Assembly: GCA_009693235.1 (NCBI GenBank)
Contig: SHXR01000025.1
Coordinates: 1-54,985, forward strand
DNA from: Betaproteobacteria bacterium
Lineage (GTDB): Bacteria > Pseudomonadota > Gammaproteobacteria > Burkholderiales > SG8-39
Direction of reading: 5' to 3'
Length of the DNA stretch: 54,985 nt
Shown: positions 35,219-44,539 of the stretch, one piece after another
Layout of the letters: each line of letters starts with the position of its first letter
How positions within the stretch are numbered: position 1 is the first letter of the stretch
Notes under the pieces: model-generated
Databases searched by the model: none
Told to the model about the DNA's origin: nothing
The model's input: the letters and a program-made list of their open reading frames with translations, nothing else
Translations under genes and position numbers: made by a program

Positions 35219-36223
35219 ATGAGGCGATGCAAATCTCTGTTGGCCCTCTTCTGCCTGGGGCTCGCTTCGATGGGAATGGCTGCCCACGCGCAGACTTGGG
35301 AGCCCACCAGGACCGTGGAGTTCATCGTTCCGGCCGGTACCGGCGGCGGGGCGGACCAAATGGCGCGCCTCGTCGATGCCATCATCAAGAAGCATGGTTT
35401 GATGAAGCAGTCGATGGTGGTCGTGAACAAAGGTGGCGGCGCGGGGGCCGAAGGGTTTCTCGAAATCAAGAATGCGAAGAACGATCCGCATAAAATTATC
35501 ATCACGCTGTCGAATCTGTTCACGACGCCGCACGCCACCGGGATTCCCTTCAACTGGAAGGAAATGACGCCGGTCGCGATGATGGCGCTCGACCAGTTCG
35601 TGCTGTGGGTCAACGCTGAAACGCCGTACAAATCGGCGAAGGAATACGTCGATGCGGTGAAAGTCGCTGGCTTTCACAAATTCAAGATGGGCGGCACGGG
35701 GTCGAAACAAGAAGATCAGATCATCACGGTCGGCCTGGAAAGGCAGACGGGCATCAAGTTCACCTATATCCCCTACAAAGGGGGCGGCGAGGTGGCGACG
35801 CAACTGGTCGGCAAGCACATTAATTCCACGGTCAATAATCCGATCGAGGCGGTATCGCAGTGGCGCGCCGGTCAATTGCGCCCGCTTTGTGTCTTTGACG
35901 ACGAGCGCATGCCCTACAAGGTCAAGGTCACCGGCGATATGTCATGGAACGATATTCCGACCTGCAAACAGGTGGGTGTCGATCTCGACTATCTGATGCT
36001 GCGGGGCATCTTTATGCCGCCAGGTGTCACGGATGCGCAGCGGAGTTACTACATCGAGGTCATCAAGAAGGTGCGCGAAACGCCCGAGTGGAAAGATTTC
36101 ATGGAGAAGGGCGCCTTCAATCAGACGTTCATGGTAGGCGATCCGTTCCGGGCCTGGCTCGCCAAGGAAGATCAGCGCCATTTTGATCTCATGAAAGAAT
36201 CCGGGTTTCTCCTGAAGAAATAA
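35219..36223 (+). CDS. tctC: Tripartite tricarboxylate transporter receptor (TctC/Bug family)
   Basis: A 334-residue periplasmic binding protein of the tripartite tricarboxylate transporter. A Sec signal peptide MRRCKSLLALFCLGLASMGM ends at AHA-Q. The anion-binding loop typical of Bug proteins is VEFIVPAGTGGGADQMAR, and the second carboxylate loop is KMGGTGSKQEDQ. The ATG at 35219 follows GAGGAGACG. It starts the order tctC-tctB-tctA. Bug receptors bind dicarboxylates, tricarboxylates or aromatic acids; adjacency to oxc and frc makes oxalate or a related dicarboxylate a candidate ligand. Confidence 0.85.
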   Translation: MRRCKSLLALFCLGLASMGMAAHAQTWEPTRTVEFIVPAGTGGGADQMARLVDAIIKKHGLMKQSMVVVNKGGGAGAEGFLEIKNAKNDPHKIIITLSNLFTTPHATGIPFNWKEMTPVAMMALDQFVLWVNAETPYKSAKEYVDAVKVAGFHKFKMGGTGSKQEDQIITVGLERQTGIKFTYIPYKGGGEVATQLVGKHINSTVNNPIEAVSQWRAGQLRPLCVFDDERMPYKVKVTGDMSWNDIPTCKQVGVDLDYLMLRGIFMPPGVTDAQRSYYIEVIKKVRETPEWKDFMEKGAFNQTFMVGDPFRAWLAKEDQRHFDLMKESGFLLKK

Positions 36224-36314
36224 GCAGACGCAGCCCAGGCACCAGCCGCTCTGGCGCCTTGAGACGACCACCAATCCCCGCTGGGGGCCGCAACCGTTGC
36301 AGCACTCTCTCCCT

Positions 36315-36824
36315 ATGAACACGCACCAGCAATCCGATCGTTCCGCCGCCTCGTCTCGTGCGCTTGAGTTGGTCATTGCCGGGCTCATTTTCATTTTCGG
36401 TGCGGCGGTGGTCTTCGACAGTTGGCGATTAGGGGCGCGCTGGGGTGATGACGGCCCGGAGTCCGGCTACTTTCCGTTCTATCTAGGTCTGTTGATCCTC
36501 GTATCAAGTGGGATCGTGTTCTATCGTGGTCTTGGTGACAAGAAACTTGCCGCGAAGAGCTTCGTCTCAGTCGCGCAACTCAAACTCGTGCTGCTGGTGC
36601 TGGCGCCCTCGGTGATCTATGTCGGGTTGATTCAAGGGGCTGGCATTTATCTGGCCTCGATGGTCTTCATCGGATTTTTCATGATGTGGCTGGGCAAGTA
36701 TGGGATCGTGAAGACGCTGGTCGTGTCAGTCGGCGTGATGGTCGCGTTTTTTCTGGTTTTTGAGGTCTGGTTCAAAGTTCCTCTGCCCAAAGGGCCCATC
36801 GAAGTCCTGCTTGGGTTGGCGTAA
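36315..36824 (+). CDS. tctB: Tripartite tricarboxylate transporter small membrane subunit (TctB family)
   Basis: A 169-residue membrane protein with four hydrophobic helices (ELVIAGLIFIFGAAVVFDSW, PFYLGLLILVSSGIVFYRGL, LVLLVLAPSVIYVGLIQGAG and the last around VVSVGVMVAFFLVFEVWFKV). The segment GPESGYFPFYLGL is a TctB family hallmark. The C-terminus PLPKGPIEVLLGL is equally typical. It ends three bases before the tctA ATG, so the two are co-translated. ATG 36315 is used rather than an upstream in-frame start at 36297. Confidence 0.85.
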   Translation: MNTHQQSDRSAASSRALELVIAGLIFIFGAAVVFDSWRLGARWGDDGPESGYFPFYLGLLILVSSGIVFYRGLGDKKLAAKSFVSVAQLKLVLLVLAPSVIYVGLIQGAGIYLASMVFIGFFMMWLGKYGIVKTLVVSVGVMVAFFLVFEVWFKVPLPKGPIEVLLGLA

Positions 36825-36827
36825 CGC

Positions 36828-38339
36828 ATGGATGAGCTTTCATCCCTGATGCAGGGCTTCGCGATTGCCCTCAGCCTAAAGAACGTGTTGTACATGTTTG
36901 TCGGGGTGACCCTTGGCGTCTTGATCGGCGTGTTGCCCGGTCTGGGTGGCGCCAATGGCGTCGCGATCTTGCTGCCGCTCACCTTTGTCCTCGCGCAGCA
37001 ACCGGGCGGGACCACCACTGCGATCATTTTGTTGTCCTGCATCTACTGGGGCGCGCTGTTCGGTGGTGCGATCACCTCGATCCTGTTCAACATTCCGGGT
37101 GAGCCCTGGTCGGTGGCCACGACCTTTGATGGTTATCCGATGGCACAAAAAGGCGAGGCCGCGAAGGCGCTCACGGCCGCGTTCACCTCGTCATTCGTCG
37201 GTGCGCTGGTGGCGGTGATCATAATTACGTTCTTGTCGCCGGTCATCGCTCGATTCGCGCTCAAATTTGGACCGCCCGAGTATTTCTCGGTGTACCTGCT
37301 GACCTTCTGTGCGTTCGTCGGCATGAGCAAAGGCCAGGCAATGAAGACGGTTGCCGCGATGATGATCGGTTTTGCGCTTGCTGCAGTGGGGCTCGATCCG
37401 GTCAACAGTCAATTGCGCCTTACTTTTGGGCATATGGAGTTGCTGCAAGGCTTTGACTTTCTGATCGCGGTGATCGGACTGTTCGGTATCGGCGAGATCC
37501 TCCTCACCTTGGAAGAGGGGCTCGCCTTCAAAGGCACACGCGCCAAGATCGACATGCGGGTCGTTATCGATACTTGGAAGGAATTGCCACGCTATTGGCT
37601 GACATCGATTCGCAGCGCGGCGGTCGGATGCTTCATGGGCATCGTGCCGGGCGGCGCAACGCCTGCATCGTTCATGAGCTACGGATTGGCGAAGCGCCTG
37701 TCACCGGACGGCGAAAAATTCGGGACCGGGCAAATTGAAGGGGTGATTGCGCCGGAAACGGCCGCCCATGCCGCCGGCACCAGCGCGCTGCTGCCGATGC
37801 TGACCCTTGGCGTGCCAGGATCACCCACCGCCGCGGTGCTGCTGGGTGGTCTCCTGATCTGGGGCCTGCAGCCCGGACCGATGTTGTTCGTCGAGCAAAA
37901 GGACTTCGTGTGGGGCCTCATCGCCAGCATGTATCTTGGCAATATCGCCGGGCTTATCGTCGTGCTGACTTGCGTGCCGCTCTTTGCCGCGGTGCTCCGC
38001 ATTCCGTTTGCCATCATTGCGCCGGTAATTCTGGTGATCTGCGCGATCGGCGCCTTCACGGTACACAACTCGATGTTCGACGTCTGGCTGATGCTTGGCT
38101 TTGGGGTGATGGGCTACATCTTCAAGAAACTCGATTATCCGATTGCGCCGCTGGTGCTTGCACTCGTGTTGGGCGACCGGGCTGAGACGTCGTTCCGGCA
38201 GGCGATGCTAGGGTCGCAGGGCGATCTCACTGTGTTCTTCTCCAACTGGTTGGTGGGCGGAGTGACGGGACTCGCGCTGGTGTTGCTCGTTTGGCCGGTT
38301 ATTGCGGGATGGCGACAGAATCTGTCGGCGGTTCGTTAG
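36828..38339 (+). CDS. tctA: Tripartite tricarboxylate transporter large permease (TctA family)
   Basis: A 503-residue permease with about 12 membrane segments. The TctA signature is GVLPGLGGANGVAILLPLTF with the second related motif MGIVPGGATPASFMSYGLAK. The region AILLSCIYWGALFGGAITSI and IPGEPWSVATTFDGYPMAQK is also conserved. It is the proton- or sodium-coupled channel of the system formed with tctC and tctB. Its last four bases overlap the end of the convergent Crp/Fnr regulator gene on the other strand. Confidence 0.9.
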   Translation: MDELSSLMQGFAIALSLKNVLYMFVGVTLGVLIGVLPGLGGANGVAILLPLTFVLAQQPGGTTTAIILLSCIYWGALFGGAITSILFNIPGEPWSVATTFDGYPMAQKGEAAKALTAAFTSSFVGALVAVIIITFLSPVIARFALKFGPPEYFSVYLLTFCAFVGMSKGQAMKTVAAMMIGFALAAVGLDPVNSQLRLTFGHMELLQGFDFLIAVIGLFGIGEILLTLEEGLAFKGTRAKIDMRVVIDTWKELPRYWLTSIRSAAVGCFMGIVPGGATPASFMSYGLAKRLSPDGEKFGTGQIEGVIAPETAAHAAGTSALLPMLTLGVPGSPTAAVLLGGLLIWGLQPGPMLFVEQKDFVWGLIASMYLGNIAGLIVVLTCVPLFAAVLRIPFAIIAPVILVICAIGAFTVHNSMFDVWLMLGFGVMGYIFKKLDYPIAPLVLALVLGDRAETSFRQAMLGSQGDLTVFFSNWLVGGVTGLALVLLVWPVIAGWRQNLSAVR

Positions 38340-39013
38340 CGCCGCACCCGCGTTCCGCTCCGACCTTCACTCTCCGCGCCCGAGCGAACGCGCGCCGGTG
38401 CGGCTTCCTTGGCACGCTTTTGCTTGAGGCGAGAGAGCGTTTCAGGCGTCAAATTCAGGTAGGAAGCGAGCTCCTTATTGGGGATGCGACCGACCAAATC
38501 GGGGTGCTTGCGCTCGAAGCGCGCCATGCGGCCGGGCGCATCGAGCAGGTGGAGGGTAATCGTATGCGCCATCACTTCGGACATCAGCCGCATCACTTCG
38601 TATTCGAAGCACGATTTCACATCCTCATGGGCTTCCAGGTATTCGACCCAGTGCGGCATGGAGAGGCGCACCGCCCGCACCTTGGTGACGGCGACGATGC
38701 TATAGGGCACCGGTGTGCGCAGGCGCCATGCCGCATAGGAGGTGTCCATGCCGGTTTCCGCGGCAAAGCGCAGAATCATTTCCTTGCCGTCGCGATTGGC
38801 CACTACCCGCTTCAGAATGCCATCGAGGATGAAGAATTGCTCCATCGCCGTGGTGCCTTGCTGGACTAGCAGTTCGCCCTTGCGGAAATCGGCGATATCA
38901 AGCATCGGCTCCAGGTCGTCACGAGCGGCCGCCGACACCTCACGCAGGATGAGGTTTTGTTTCAGCAGCAATCGAATCGTATTGCGTTGCGGGTGGGCGA
39001 CGATGGTCGTCAT
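38336..39013 (-). CDS. Crp/Fnr-family transcriptional regulator
   Basis: A protein of about 225 residues with an N-terminal cyclic-nucleotide-binding-like domain (DFRKGELLVQQGTTAMEQFF) and a C-terminal winged helix. The recognition helix reads LTPETLSRLKQKR. The E-x-x-S-R pattern is what FNR uses to read TTGA half-sites. The four N-terminal cysteines of oxygen-sensing FNR are absent, so it is not a classical Fe-S sensor; the ligand is unknown. The cAMP-binding RxS pair is not evident. It is divergent from oxc, with a TTGATCGCAGTCAA site in between, suggesting autoregulation and control of the oxalate genes. ATG 39013 is preferred to the upstream in-frame start at 39046. Confidence 0.82.
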   Translation of the reverse strand: MTTIVAHPQRNTIRLLLKQNLILREVSAAARDDLEPMLDIADFRKGELLVQQGTTAMEQFFILDGILKRVVANRDGKEMILRFAAETGMDTSYAAWRLRTPVPYSIVAVTKVRAVRLSMPHWVEYLEAHEDVKSCFEYEVMRLMSEVMAHTITLHLLDAPGRMARFERKHPDLVGRIPNKELASYLNLTPETLSRLKQKRAKEAAPARVRSGAESEGRSGTRVRR

Positions 39014-39079
39014 CTTGATCGCCAAGCGCCGCCCGGTGCCGCCCACCCCGAACGGGCAGGCGCCCGGAACCCGGAATCA

Positions 39080-39093
39080 TTGATCGCAGTCAA
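39080..39093. promoter_or_regulatory. FNR/Crp-type operator between the regulator and oxc
   Basis: TTGATCGCAGTCAA. A -10 candidate TAGACT is at 39117-39122 on the oxc side, 30.5 bp from the operator centre, the same spacing as at fhs. The site is 67 bp upstream of the regulator start on the other strand, so it could serve both directions. Confidence 0.65.
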
Positions 39094-39266
39094 GGTGGCG
39101 AGGGGCTTGTTGTCCATAGACTTCCAGGCTTGCAGTATGAGGAACGAGTTTATCGGGTGTCCGCGCCGACCGGTGTTCAGCATCGGGCGGCCCGTGCTGA
39201 TGGAGGCTCCCGCCGCGGGGTTTCCTTCCCCAACCATCTGAATCGCAATCGTCCAGGAGTCCGGTC

Positions 39267-41036
39267 ATGGGAAGCATACAAGTTGCAGGGGATGTGAAGC
39301 TCGCAAGTGCCGGTCAAACCGGCGCGAGCGCGGAGGAAACGACAGACGGTTTTCACCTGGTCATCGATGCGCTTAAATTGAACGGCATCGATACGATTTT
39401 TGGCTTGCCCGGGATTCCGATTACCGATCTCACTCGCAAGGCGCAGGCAGCAGGCATACGAGTGATCTCGTTCCGGCATGAGCAAAATGCCGGCAACGCC
39501 GCAGCGATCGCAGGTTTCCTCACGCAGAAACCGGGCATTTGCCTGACCGTCTCGGCGCCGGGCTTTCTTAATGGTCTTACCGCCTTGTCGAATGCAACCA
39601 CGAATTGTTTTCCGATGATTCTCATCAGCGGCTCGAGTGAGCGCGAAATCGTCGATCTGCAGCAAGGCGATTACGAGGAAATGGACCAGCTCGCCATTGC
39701 CAGGCCGCTCGCCAAGGCGGCTTTTCGTGTGCTGCATGCGGAAGATATCGGTGTGGGCATCGCGCGCGCGATTCGGGCGGCCGTTTCCGGACGTCCGGGC
39801 GGGGTCTATCTCGATTTGCCGGCGAAACTTTTCGCGCAGTCGATGGACGCCGCGGCGGGCAAGCGTTCACTGATCAAGGTGGTCGATCCTGCGCCACGTC
39901 AAATTCCGGCGCAAGATGCGGTACAACGTGCCCTCAATCTCCTGAAGGGCGCCAAGCGACCGCTCATCGTGCTCGGCAAAGGGGCCGCCTATGCACAAGC
40001 GGACGCAGATGTGCGTGCGCTCGTCGAACGCACCGGCATCCCCTATTTGCCGATGTCGATGGCGAAAGGCCTGCTGCCCGATACCCATGAACTCTCCGCA
40101 TCGGCGGCGCGCTCCTATGTGCTGCCGGAGGCCGATGTCGTCATGTTGATCGGCGCGCGCCTTAACTGGCTGCTTTCGCATGGCAAGGGCAAGACCTGGG
40201 GCGGCAAGGATCACAAGGACTGGGGTGGCCAGCAATTCATCCAGATCGATATCTCGCCGCAAGAGGCCGATAGCAATGTGCGCATCGATGCGCCGGTGGT
40301 GGGCGATATCGGTTCGTGCGTCGCCGCGTTGCTCGCCGGCATCGGTGCAAACTGGGCGAGGCCGCCGTCCGACTGGCTTGCGGCCGTTGCCGATCGCAAG
40401 GATAAGAACGTCGCCAAGATGGCCGAGACCTTGGCCAAAAATCCGGTGCCGATGAACTTCCATAGTGCGCTCAATGTAGTGCGCGACCTCATCAAGGCGA
40501 ATCCTGATGCAATGCTGGTCAATGAAGGGGCCAACACCCTGGATTTCACCCGCAGCATCGTCGACATGTACCAGCCGCGCAAACGCGTCGATGTCGGCAC
40601 CTGGGGCGTGATGGGGATCGGTATGGGCTTTGCCGTGGCGGCGGCGGCGGTGACCAAGCAACAGGTGTTTGCGATCGAGGGCGATAGCGCATTTGGATTT
40701 TCCGGTATGGAAGTGGAAACCATCTGCCGCTACAACCTGCCCGTTTGCGTGGTGATCTTCAACAACAACGGCGTCTATCGCGGCACCGATGTGAATCCGA
40801 CCGGTGGGCCCGATGTCGCGCCAACCGTGTTTGTAAAGGGCGCGCGCTACGATAAATTGATGGAGGCGTTCGGCGGTGTAGGCGTACATGCCACGACGCC
40901 GGCGGAATTGCGCAAGGCCATGGAAGAAGCCGTACGATCCAAACGGCCCACCCTGATCAATGCCGTCATCGACGAAACCGCAGGGACCGAGAGCGGGCGC
41001 ATCACGAGTCTCAATCCCACCGCGAAAAAGAAATAG
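39267..41036 (+). CDS. oxc: Oxalyl-CoA decarboxylase
   Basis: A 589-residue thiamine-diphosphate enzyme that converts oxalyl-CoA to formyl-CoA and CO2. The ThDP-activating glutamate is in [15 protein letters not shown], and the ThDP/Mg motif is around [20 protein letters not shown] with the following NNNGVYRG. The segment [20 protein letters not shown] and the loop [20 protein letters not shown] match oxalyl-CoA decarboxylases rather than acetolactate synthases. It begins an operon with frc (7 bp) and the formyltransferase (2 bp). Length is normal for the family. The FNR-like operator lies about 175 bp upstream. Confidence 0.93.
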   Translation: MGSIQVAGDVKLASAGQTGASAEETTDGFHLVIDALKLNGIDTIFGLPGIPITDLTRKAQAAGIRVISFRHEQNAGNAAAIAGFLTQKPGICLTVSAPGFLNGLTALSNATTNCFPMILISGSSEREIVDLQQGDYEEMDQLAIARPLAKAAFRVLHAEDIGVGIARAIRAAVSGRPGGVYLDLPAKLFAQSMDAAAGKRSLIKVVDPAPRQIPAQDAVQRALNLLKGAKRPLIVLGKGAAYAQADADVRALVERTGIPYLPMSMAKGLLPDTHELSASAARSYVLPEADVVMLIGARLNWLLSHGKGKTWGGKDHKDWGGQQFIQIDISPQEADSNVRIDAPVVGDIGSCVAALLAGIGANWARPPSDWLAAVADRKDKNVAKMAETLAKNPVPMNFHSALNVVRDLIKANPDAMLVNEGANTLDFTRSIVDMYQPRKRVDVGTWGVMGIGMGFAVAAAAVTKQQVFAIEGDSAFGFSGMEVETICRYNLPVCVVIFNNNGVYRGTDVNPTGGPDVAPTVFVKGARYDKLMEAFGGVGVHATTPAELRKAMEEAVRSKRPTLINAVIDETAGTESGRITSLNPTAKKK

Positions 41037-41043
41037 GACCATC

Positions 41044-42315
41044 ATGGAAGCACTCAAAGGAATTCGTATTCTCGACATGACCCATGTGCAAGCGGGGCCG
41101 ACCTGCTCGCAATTGTTGGCATGGATGGGCGCCGATGTGATCAAGTTCGAGCCACCGCAAGGCGATGCCACGCGCGGTCAGTTGCGCGACGTACCGAACG
41201 CGGACAGCCTCTACTTCACGATGCTCAACTGCAACAAGCGCTCGATCACAGTCAACATGAAAGCGCCCGAGGGCAAGGCGGTGTTCGTCGATCTCCTTAA
41301 GAAATGCGACATCATCATGGAGAACTTCGGGCCGGGCGTACTCGATCGGCTTGGCTTCACCTGGGAGAAGATCCACGAGGTCAACCCGAAAATCGTCATG
41401 GGATCGATCAAAGGATTTGGTTCAACCGGTCCTTACGCTGAATTCAAGGCGTATGAGAACGTCGCGCAAGCAATGGGTGGTGCGATGAGCACGACCGGCA
41501 TTCCGGCGGGTCCTCCCTATGTAACCGGCGCGCAAATCGGCGATAGCGGCACCGGTTTGCATCTGGCGATTGGATTGCTCGGTGCCTTGCATCAGGCCAA
41601 TCGCACCGGCAAGGGTCAGTACGTCGAAGTCGCGATGATGGATGGCGTGATGAATCTTTGCCGCGTGAAATTCCGCGATCATCAGCGCCTTACGAGACAG
41701 TCACTCTCTGAATACTCCGTGCCGACGCAACAAGGCATGGGCGATGTGCCGCGCGCCGGCAACGACTCCGGTGGCGGGCAACTTGGGAACGCCATCAAGT
41801 GCAAACCGGGCGGCCCCAACGATTACCTCTACATCGTCGTGCAGGAAGCCGTCTGGGAACCGCTCGCGAAACTAATTGGACCGGTGGTTGGCGCGCCCGA
41901 TCTTGCCACCGACGCGCGATTCGCCAAGATTGGTGATCGTCGCAAGAATCAGAACGCCATGTGGGCAATGATCGAAAAATTCGCATCCGGCTACACCAAG
42001 CGCGAATTCATGGCGATCCTCAATCCGATCGATGTGCCGTGCGGGCCGATCATGAGCACGGAAGACCTCGCCACCGACGAACATATCCGCGGCCGCGACA
42101 TGTGGGTCGAACTCGATCATCCACAGCGCGGCAAATGGTTCAACGTCGGCATGCCGATCAAGCTTTCCGATTCACCGGCGGTGATCAAGCGATCGCCCAC
42201 CCTTGGCGAACACACCGACGAAGTGCTGAAGCAGGTGTTGGGTTACGACGATACGAAAGTCAGTGCACTCAAGGCGGCCGGCGCGTTCTCCGCGCCCCCG
42301 AAAAAGGCGGCTTGA
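41044..42315 (+). CDS. frc: Formyl-CoA:oxalate CoA-transferase
   Basis: A 423-residue class III CoA-transferase that moves CoA from formyl-CoA to oxalate, releasing formate and supplying oxalyl-CoA to Oxc. The start [19 protein letters not shown] and the catalytic aspartate in [15 protein letters not shown] match the Frc family. The flexible glycine loop appears as [18 protein letters not shown]. The segment KFRDHQRL is typical of Frc rather than other CaiB-type enzymes. It is tightly placed between oxc and the formyltransferase gene. Other CoA-transferases of the family exist, but position next to oxc makes the assignment firm. Confidence 0.92.
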   Translation: MEALKGIRILDMTHVQAGPTCSQLLAWMGADVIKFEPPQGDATRGQLRDVPNADSLYFTMLNCNKRSITVNMKAPEGKAVFVDLLKKCDIIMENFGPGVLDRLGFTWEKIHEVNPKIVMGSIKGFGSTGPYAEFKAYENVAQAMGGAMSTTGIPAGPPYVTGAQIGDSGTGLHLAIGLLGALHQANRTGKGQYVEVAMMDGVMNLCRVKFRDHQRLTRQSLSEYSVPTQQGMGDVPRAGNDSGGGQLGNAIKCKPGGPNDYLYIVVQEAVWEPLAKLIGPVVGAPDLATDARFAKIGDRRKNQNAMWAMIEKFASGYTKREFMAILNPIDVPCGPIMSTEDLATDEHIRGRDMWVELDHPQRGKWFNVGMPIKLSDSPAVIKRSPTLGEHTDEVLKQVLGYDDTKVSALKAAGAFSAPPKKAA

Positions 42316-42317
42316 TC

Positions 42318-43250
42318 ATGAGAATTGCAATCATCGGCCAGCAAGATTTTGGAAAAGCGGTGCTGGAGGCGTTTGTCGCGCGGGGCGACGAGGTCGCCGC
42401 GGTGTTTTGCGCACCGGAAAAAGACGGCGCGAAAGCCGATCCACTGAAAGTTGCCGCGCTCGAGAAGGGATTGAAGGTCTACCAATTCCCGTCGCTACGA
42501 GCCCCTGAGGCGCAAGCGGCGATGAAGGCTGCCGATGCTGAGATCGGCATCATGGCATTCGTGTTGCAATTCGCGCCGCAGGAGTTCGTCAATATCCCCA
42601 AGCGTGGGACGATTCAATTTCATCCTTCGCTGCTGCCGAAATACCGTGGCCCAAGTTCCATCAACTGGCCGATCATTCGTGGCGACACGAAAACCGGGCT
42701 CACGATTTTCAGGCCGACCGATGGACTCGACGAAGGGCCGGTCGTCTTGCAGAAGGAAACGCCGATCAGCGCTGACGATACGTTGGGCAGCGTTTATTTC
42801 GATCGACTGTTTCCAATGGGTGTGAAGGCGATGGTCGAGGCCGCGGATCTGGTGGTTGGAGGGAAACATCGCGAGATCGTGCAGGACGAAGGACAAGCAT
42901 CGTACGAAGGATGGTGTCGCACCGCCGAGGCAGAGATCAACTGGGCCAATCACGTCGATTTCACCTACAACCTGATTCGCGGTTGTAACCCAGCGCCCGG
43001 CGCCTGGACGACCCTCACCGGTAAGAAAATTCAAATTTTCGACGCGAAAAAGCATCTGTTCCGTACGTTCGGTACGGTGAAGGGAAAAATCGGCGAGGTG
43101 TCGGAGATCGGGCCGGCCAGTTTTCGTATTACGGCGCAGGGCGGTCAGATCGAAGTCATGAAAGCCAAAGGCGAGGACACCAAGAAGATCGGCGGCAGTG
43201 AGTTGGCCACCGCGTTGGGCCTTGCCGTCGGGTCGCGATTGGGCGGTTGA
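42318..43250 (+). CDS. Formyltransferase homologous to the hydrolase domain of 10-formyl-THF dehydrogenase
   Basis: A 310-residue formyltransferase-fold protein. It shows the N-terminal motif RIAIIGQQDFGKAVLEAF, the catalytic segment IQFHPSLLPKYRGPSSINWP, with the family histidine, and LDEGPVVLQKETPISADDT. Overall it matches the stand-alone hydrolase/formyltransferase domain found at the front of ALDH1L-type 10-formyl-THF dehydrogenases more closely than Fmt. The C-terminal beta domain of about 100 residues is kept. It begins two bases after frc, so it is part of the oxalate operon. It could release formate from formyl-THF, or accept a formyl group from formyl-CoA; which of these is not known. 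Confidence 0.78.
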   Translation: MRIAIIGQQDFGKAVLEAFVARGDEVAAVFCAPEKDGAKADPLKVAALEKGLKVYQFPSLRAPEAQAAMKAADAEIGIMAFVLQFAPQEFVNIPKRGTIQFHPSLLPKYRGPSSINWPIIRGDTKTGLTIFRPTDGLDEGPVVLQKETPISADDTLGSVYFDRLFPMGVKAMVEAADLVVGGKHREIVQDEGQASYEGWCRTAEAEINWANHVDFTYNLIRGCNPAPGAWTTLTGKKIQIFDAKKHLFRTFGTVKGKIGEVSEIGPASFRITAQGGQIEVMKAKGEDTKKIGGSELATALGLAVGSRLGG

Positions 43251-43630
43251 ACGAAGGTCGAGGTCATTCCCGCCTGATCCGCTGCTTGCGGGATGCGTTT
43301 GCGACAGCCCTCATCGCTTGATCTTGCGCTTCGCGCGGGGGGGGGGCATCGCTGCCGATTTGCACGTCTTCCGCTCAATGGAATGCGAAACGTGCGGAAT
43401 TTGTGCCCGATGGTGAGAGGGAAGTCGGCGCTTGGCCAATCCTTCTCACATAGAATCGGGCGGACCTTGACGACAATCAGACAACCCTTCCTTCGCGGAA
43501 TTTCCCTGTGACCGCGCGAACTGCATCAATCAAATTCATGATGAGGTGCCTGCCGGTGGAATCTGTCCGTTTCCCAAGGGGCGGGCTGGGCGGGATCGTG
43601 CTTTGCAATGCAGGCCCCGAGCAACGCTAG
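43251..43630. other. 380-bp gap without a supported gene
   Basis: Holds a run of ten G (43337-43346) and no ORF with recognisable content. A 30-codon frame (43538-43630) stops exactly before the PP2C start but has no clear support. The PP2C promoter presumably lies here. Confidence 0.6.
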
Positions 43631-44530
43631 ATGAGCGAACAATTAATGGGTCAGCGGCGCGTGGAAGTGTCAGAGGGATATCGCACAGTGAACCCAAGCC
43701 CAACCAGCCTTGCGCAATCCCTTGAGATCGCATGCTGCACCGATGCAGGAATCGTGCGATCGCATAACGAAGATTCGGTTTCCTCGGATACGTCCATTGG
43801 CTTGGTGGTGCTCGCTGACGGGATGGGTGGCTACAACGCGGGAGAAGTGGCGAGCGGCATGACCACAGCGGTGATTACAACCGAAATGCGAAAGGTTCTG
43901 GTTGTGCAAAATCCTGCTGAAATGGACACCGCGACGGGACGCCCGATCGGGCCGCGCCTGCTGCTAGAACAGATCACCAAGGCCAATGCGGCGGTCTACG
44001 AAGCGTCACAAACGCAGCCGCAGTACAGCGGCATGGGTACCACGCTTGTTACGGCGCTCTTCTACAACAATGGCGTCACCTTTGCGCACATCGGTGATTC
44101 CCGTGGTTATCGCTTGCGGGACGGTACGCTCACGCAGGTGACCAAAGACCACTCACTGCTTCAGGAACAGATCGATAATGGGCTCATCACGTCTGAGCGG
44201 GCACGCTATTCGAACCACAAGAATCTTGTTACCCGTGCCCTTGGCATCGATCAGGAAGTCGATGCCGAAATTACCCAGTGTGAGGCGCTGCCGGGCGACA
44301 TTTACCTTCTTTGTTCCGACGGGCTAAATGACATGGTGCCCGACGAGGATATTGGTATGACGATGCAAGCGCTGTCAGCGAATTTGAAACTTGCAGCCCA
44401 GCAGTTGGTGCAACTTGCCAATGACAACGGGGGGCGGGACAACATTTCGGTGATTTTGGTGCGCGTCTTGCACGATTACGCGGCTTCCCGGGGGGGGCTC
44501 GTATCGAGAATCCTCGGTTGGCTACGATAA
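43631..44530 (+). CDS. PP2C-type serine/threonine protein phosphatase
   Basis: A 299-residue PPM/PP2C phosphatase, Mn/Mg dependent. The metal-site motifs are RSHNEDSVSSDTSIGLVVLADGMGGYNAG, split here as the usual ED and DGMGG pair, then IGDSRGYRLRDGTLTQVTKDHSL and LLCSDGLNDMV; the last is GGRDNISVILV. About 35 residues precede the domain. It is the only gene in the FHA/pilus module with an uninterrupted frame. It is followed nine bases later by an FHA gene carrying a nonsense codon, the typical pairing of phosphatase with phosphothreonine reader. The matching kinase is not in the window. Confidence 0.88.
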   Translation: MSEQLMGQRRVEVSEGYRTVNPSPTSLAQSLEIACCTDAGIVRSHNEDSVSSDTSIGLVVLADGMGGYNAGEVASGMTTAVITTEMRKVLVVQNPAEMDTATGRPIGPRLLLEQITKANAAVYEASQTQPQYSGMGTTLVTALFYNNGVTFAHIGDSRGYRLRDGTLTQVTKDHSLLQEQIDNGLITSERARYSNHKNLVTRALGIDQEVDAEITQCEALPGDIYLLCSDGLNDMVPDEDIGMTMQALSANLKLAAQQLVQLANDNGGRDNISVILVRVLHDYAASRGGLVSRILGWLR

Positions 44531-44539
44531 GGGGACGAA

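Noticed and set aside
43538..43630. A 30-codon ORF ending exactly before the PP2C start
   Set aside because: No ribosome site, no recognised content; abutting stop and start can arise by chance.
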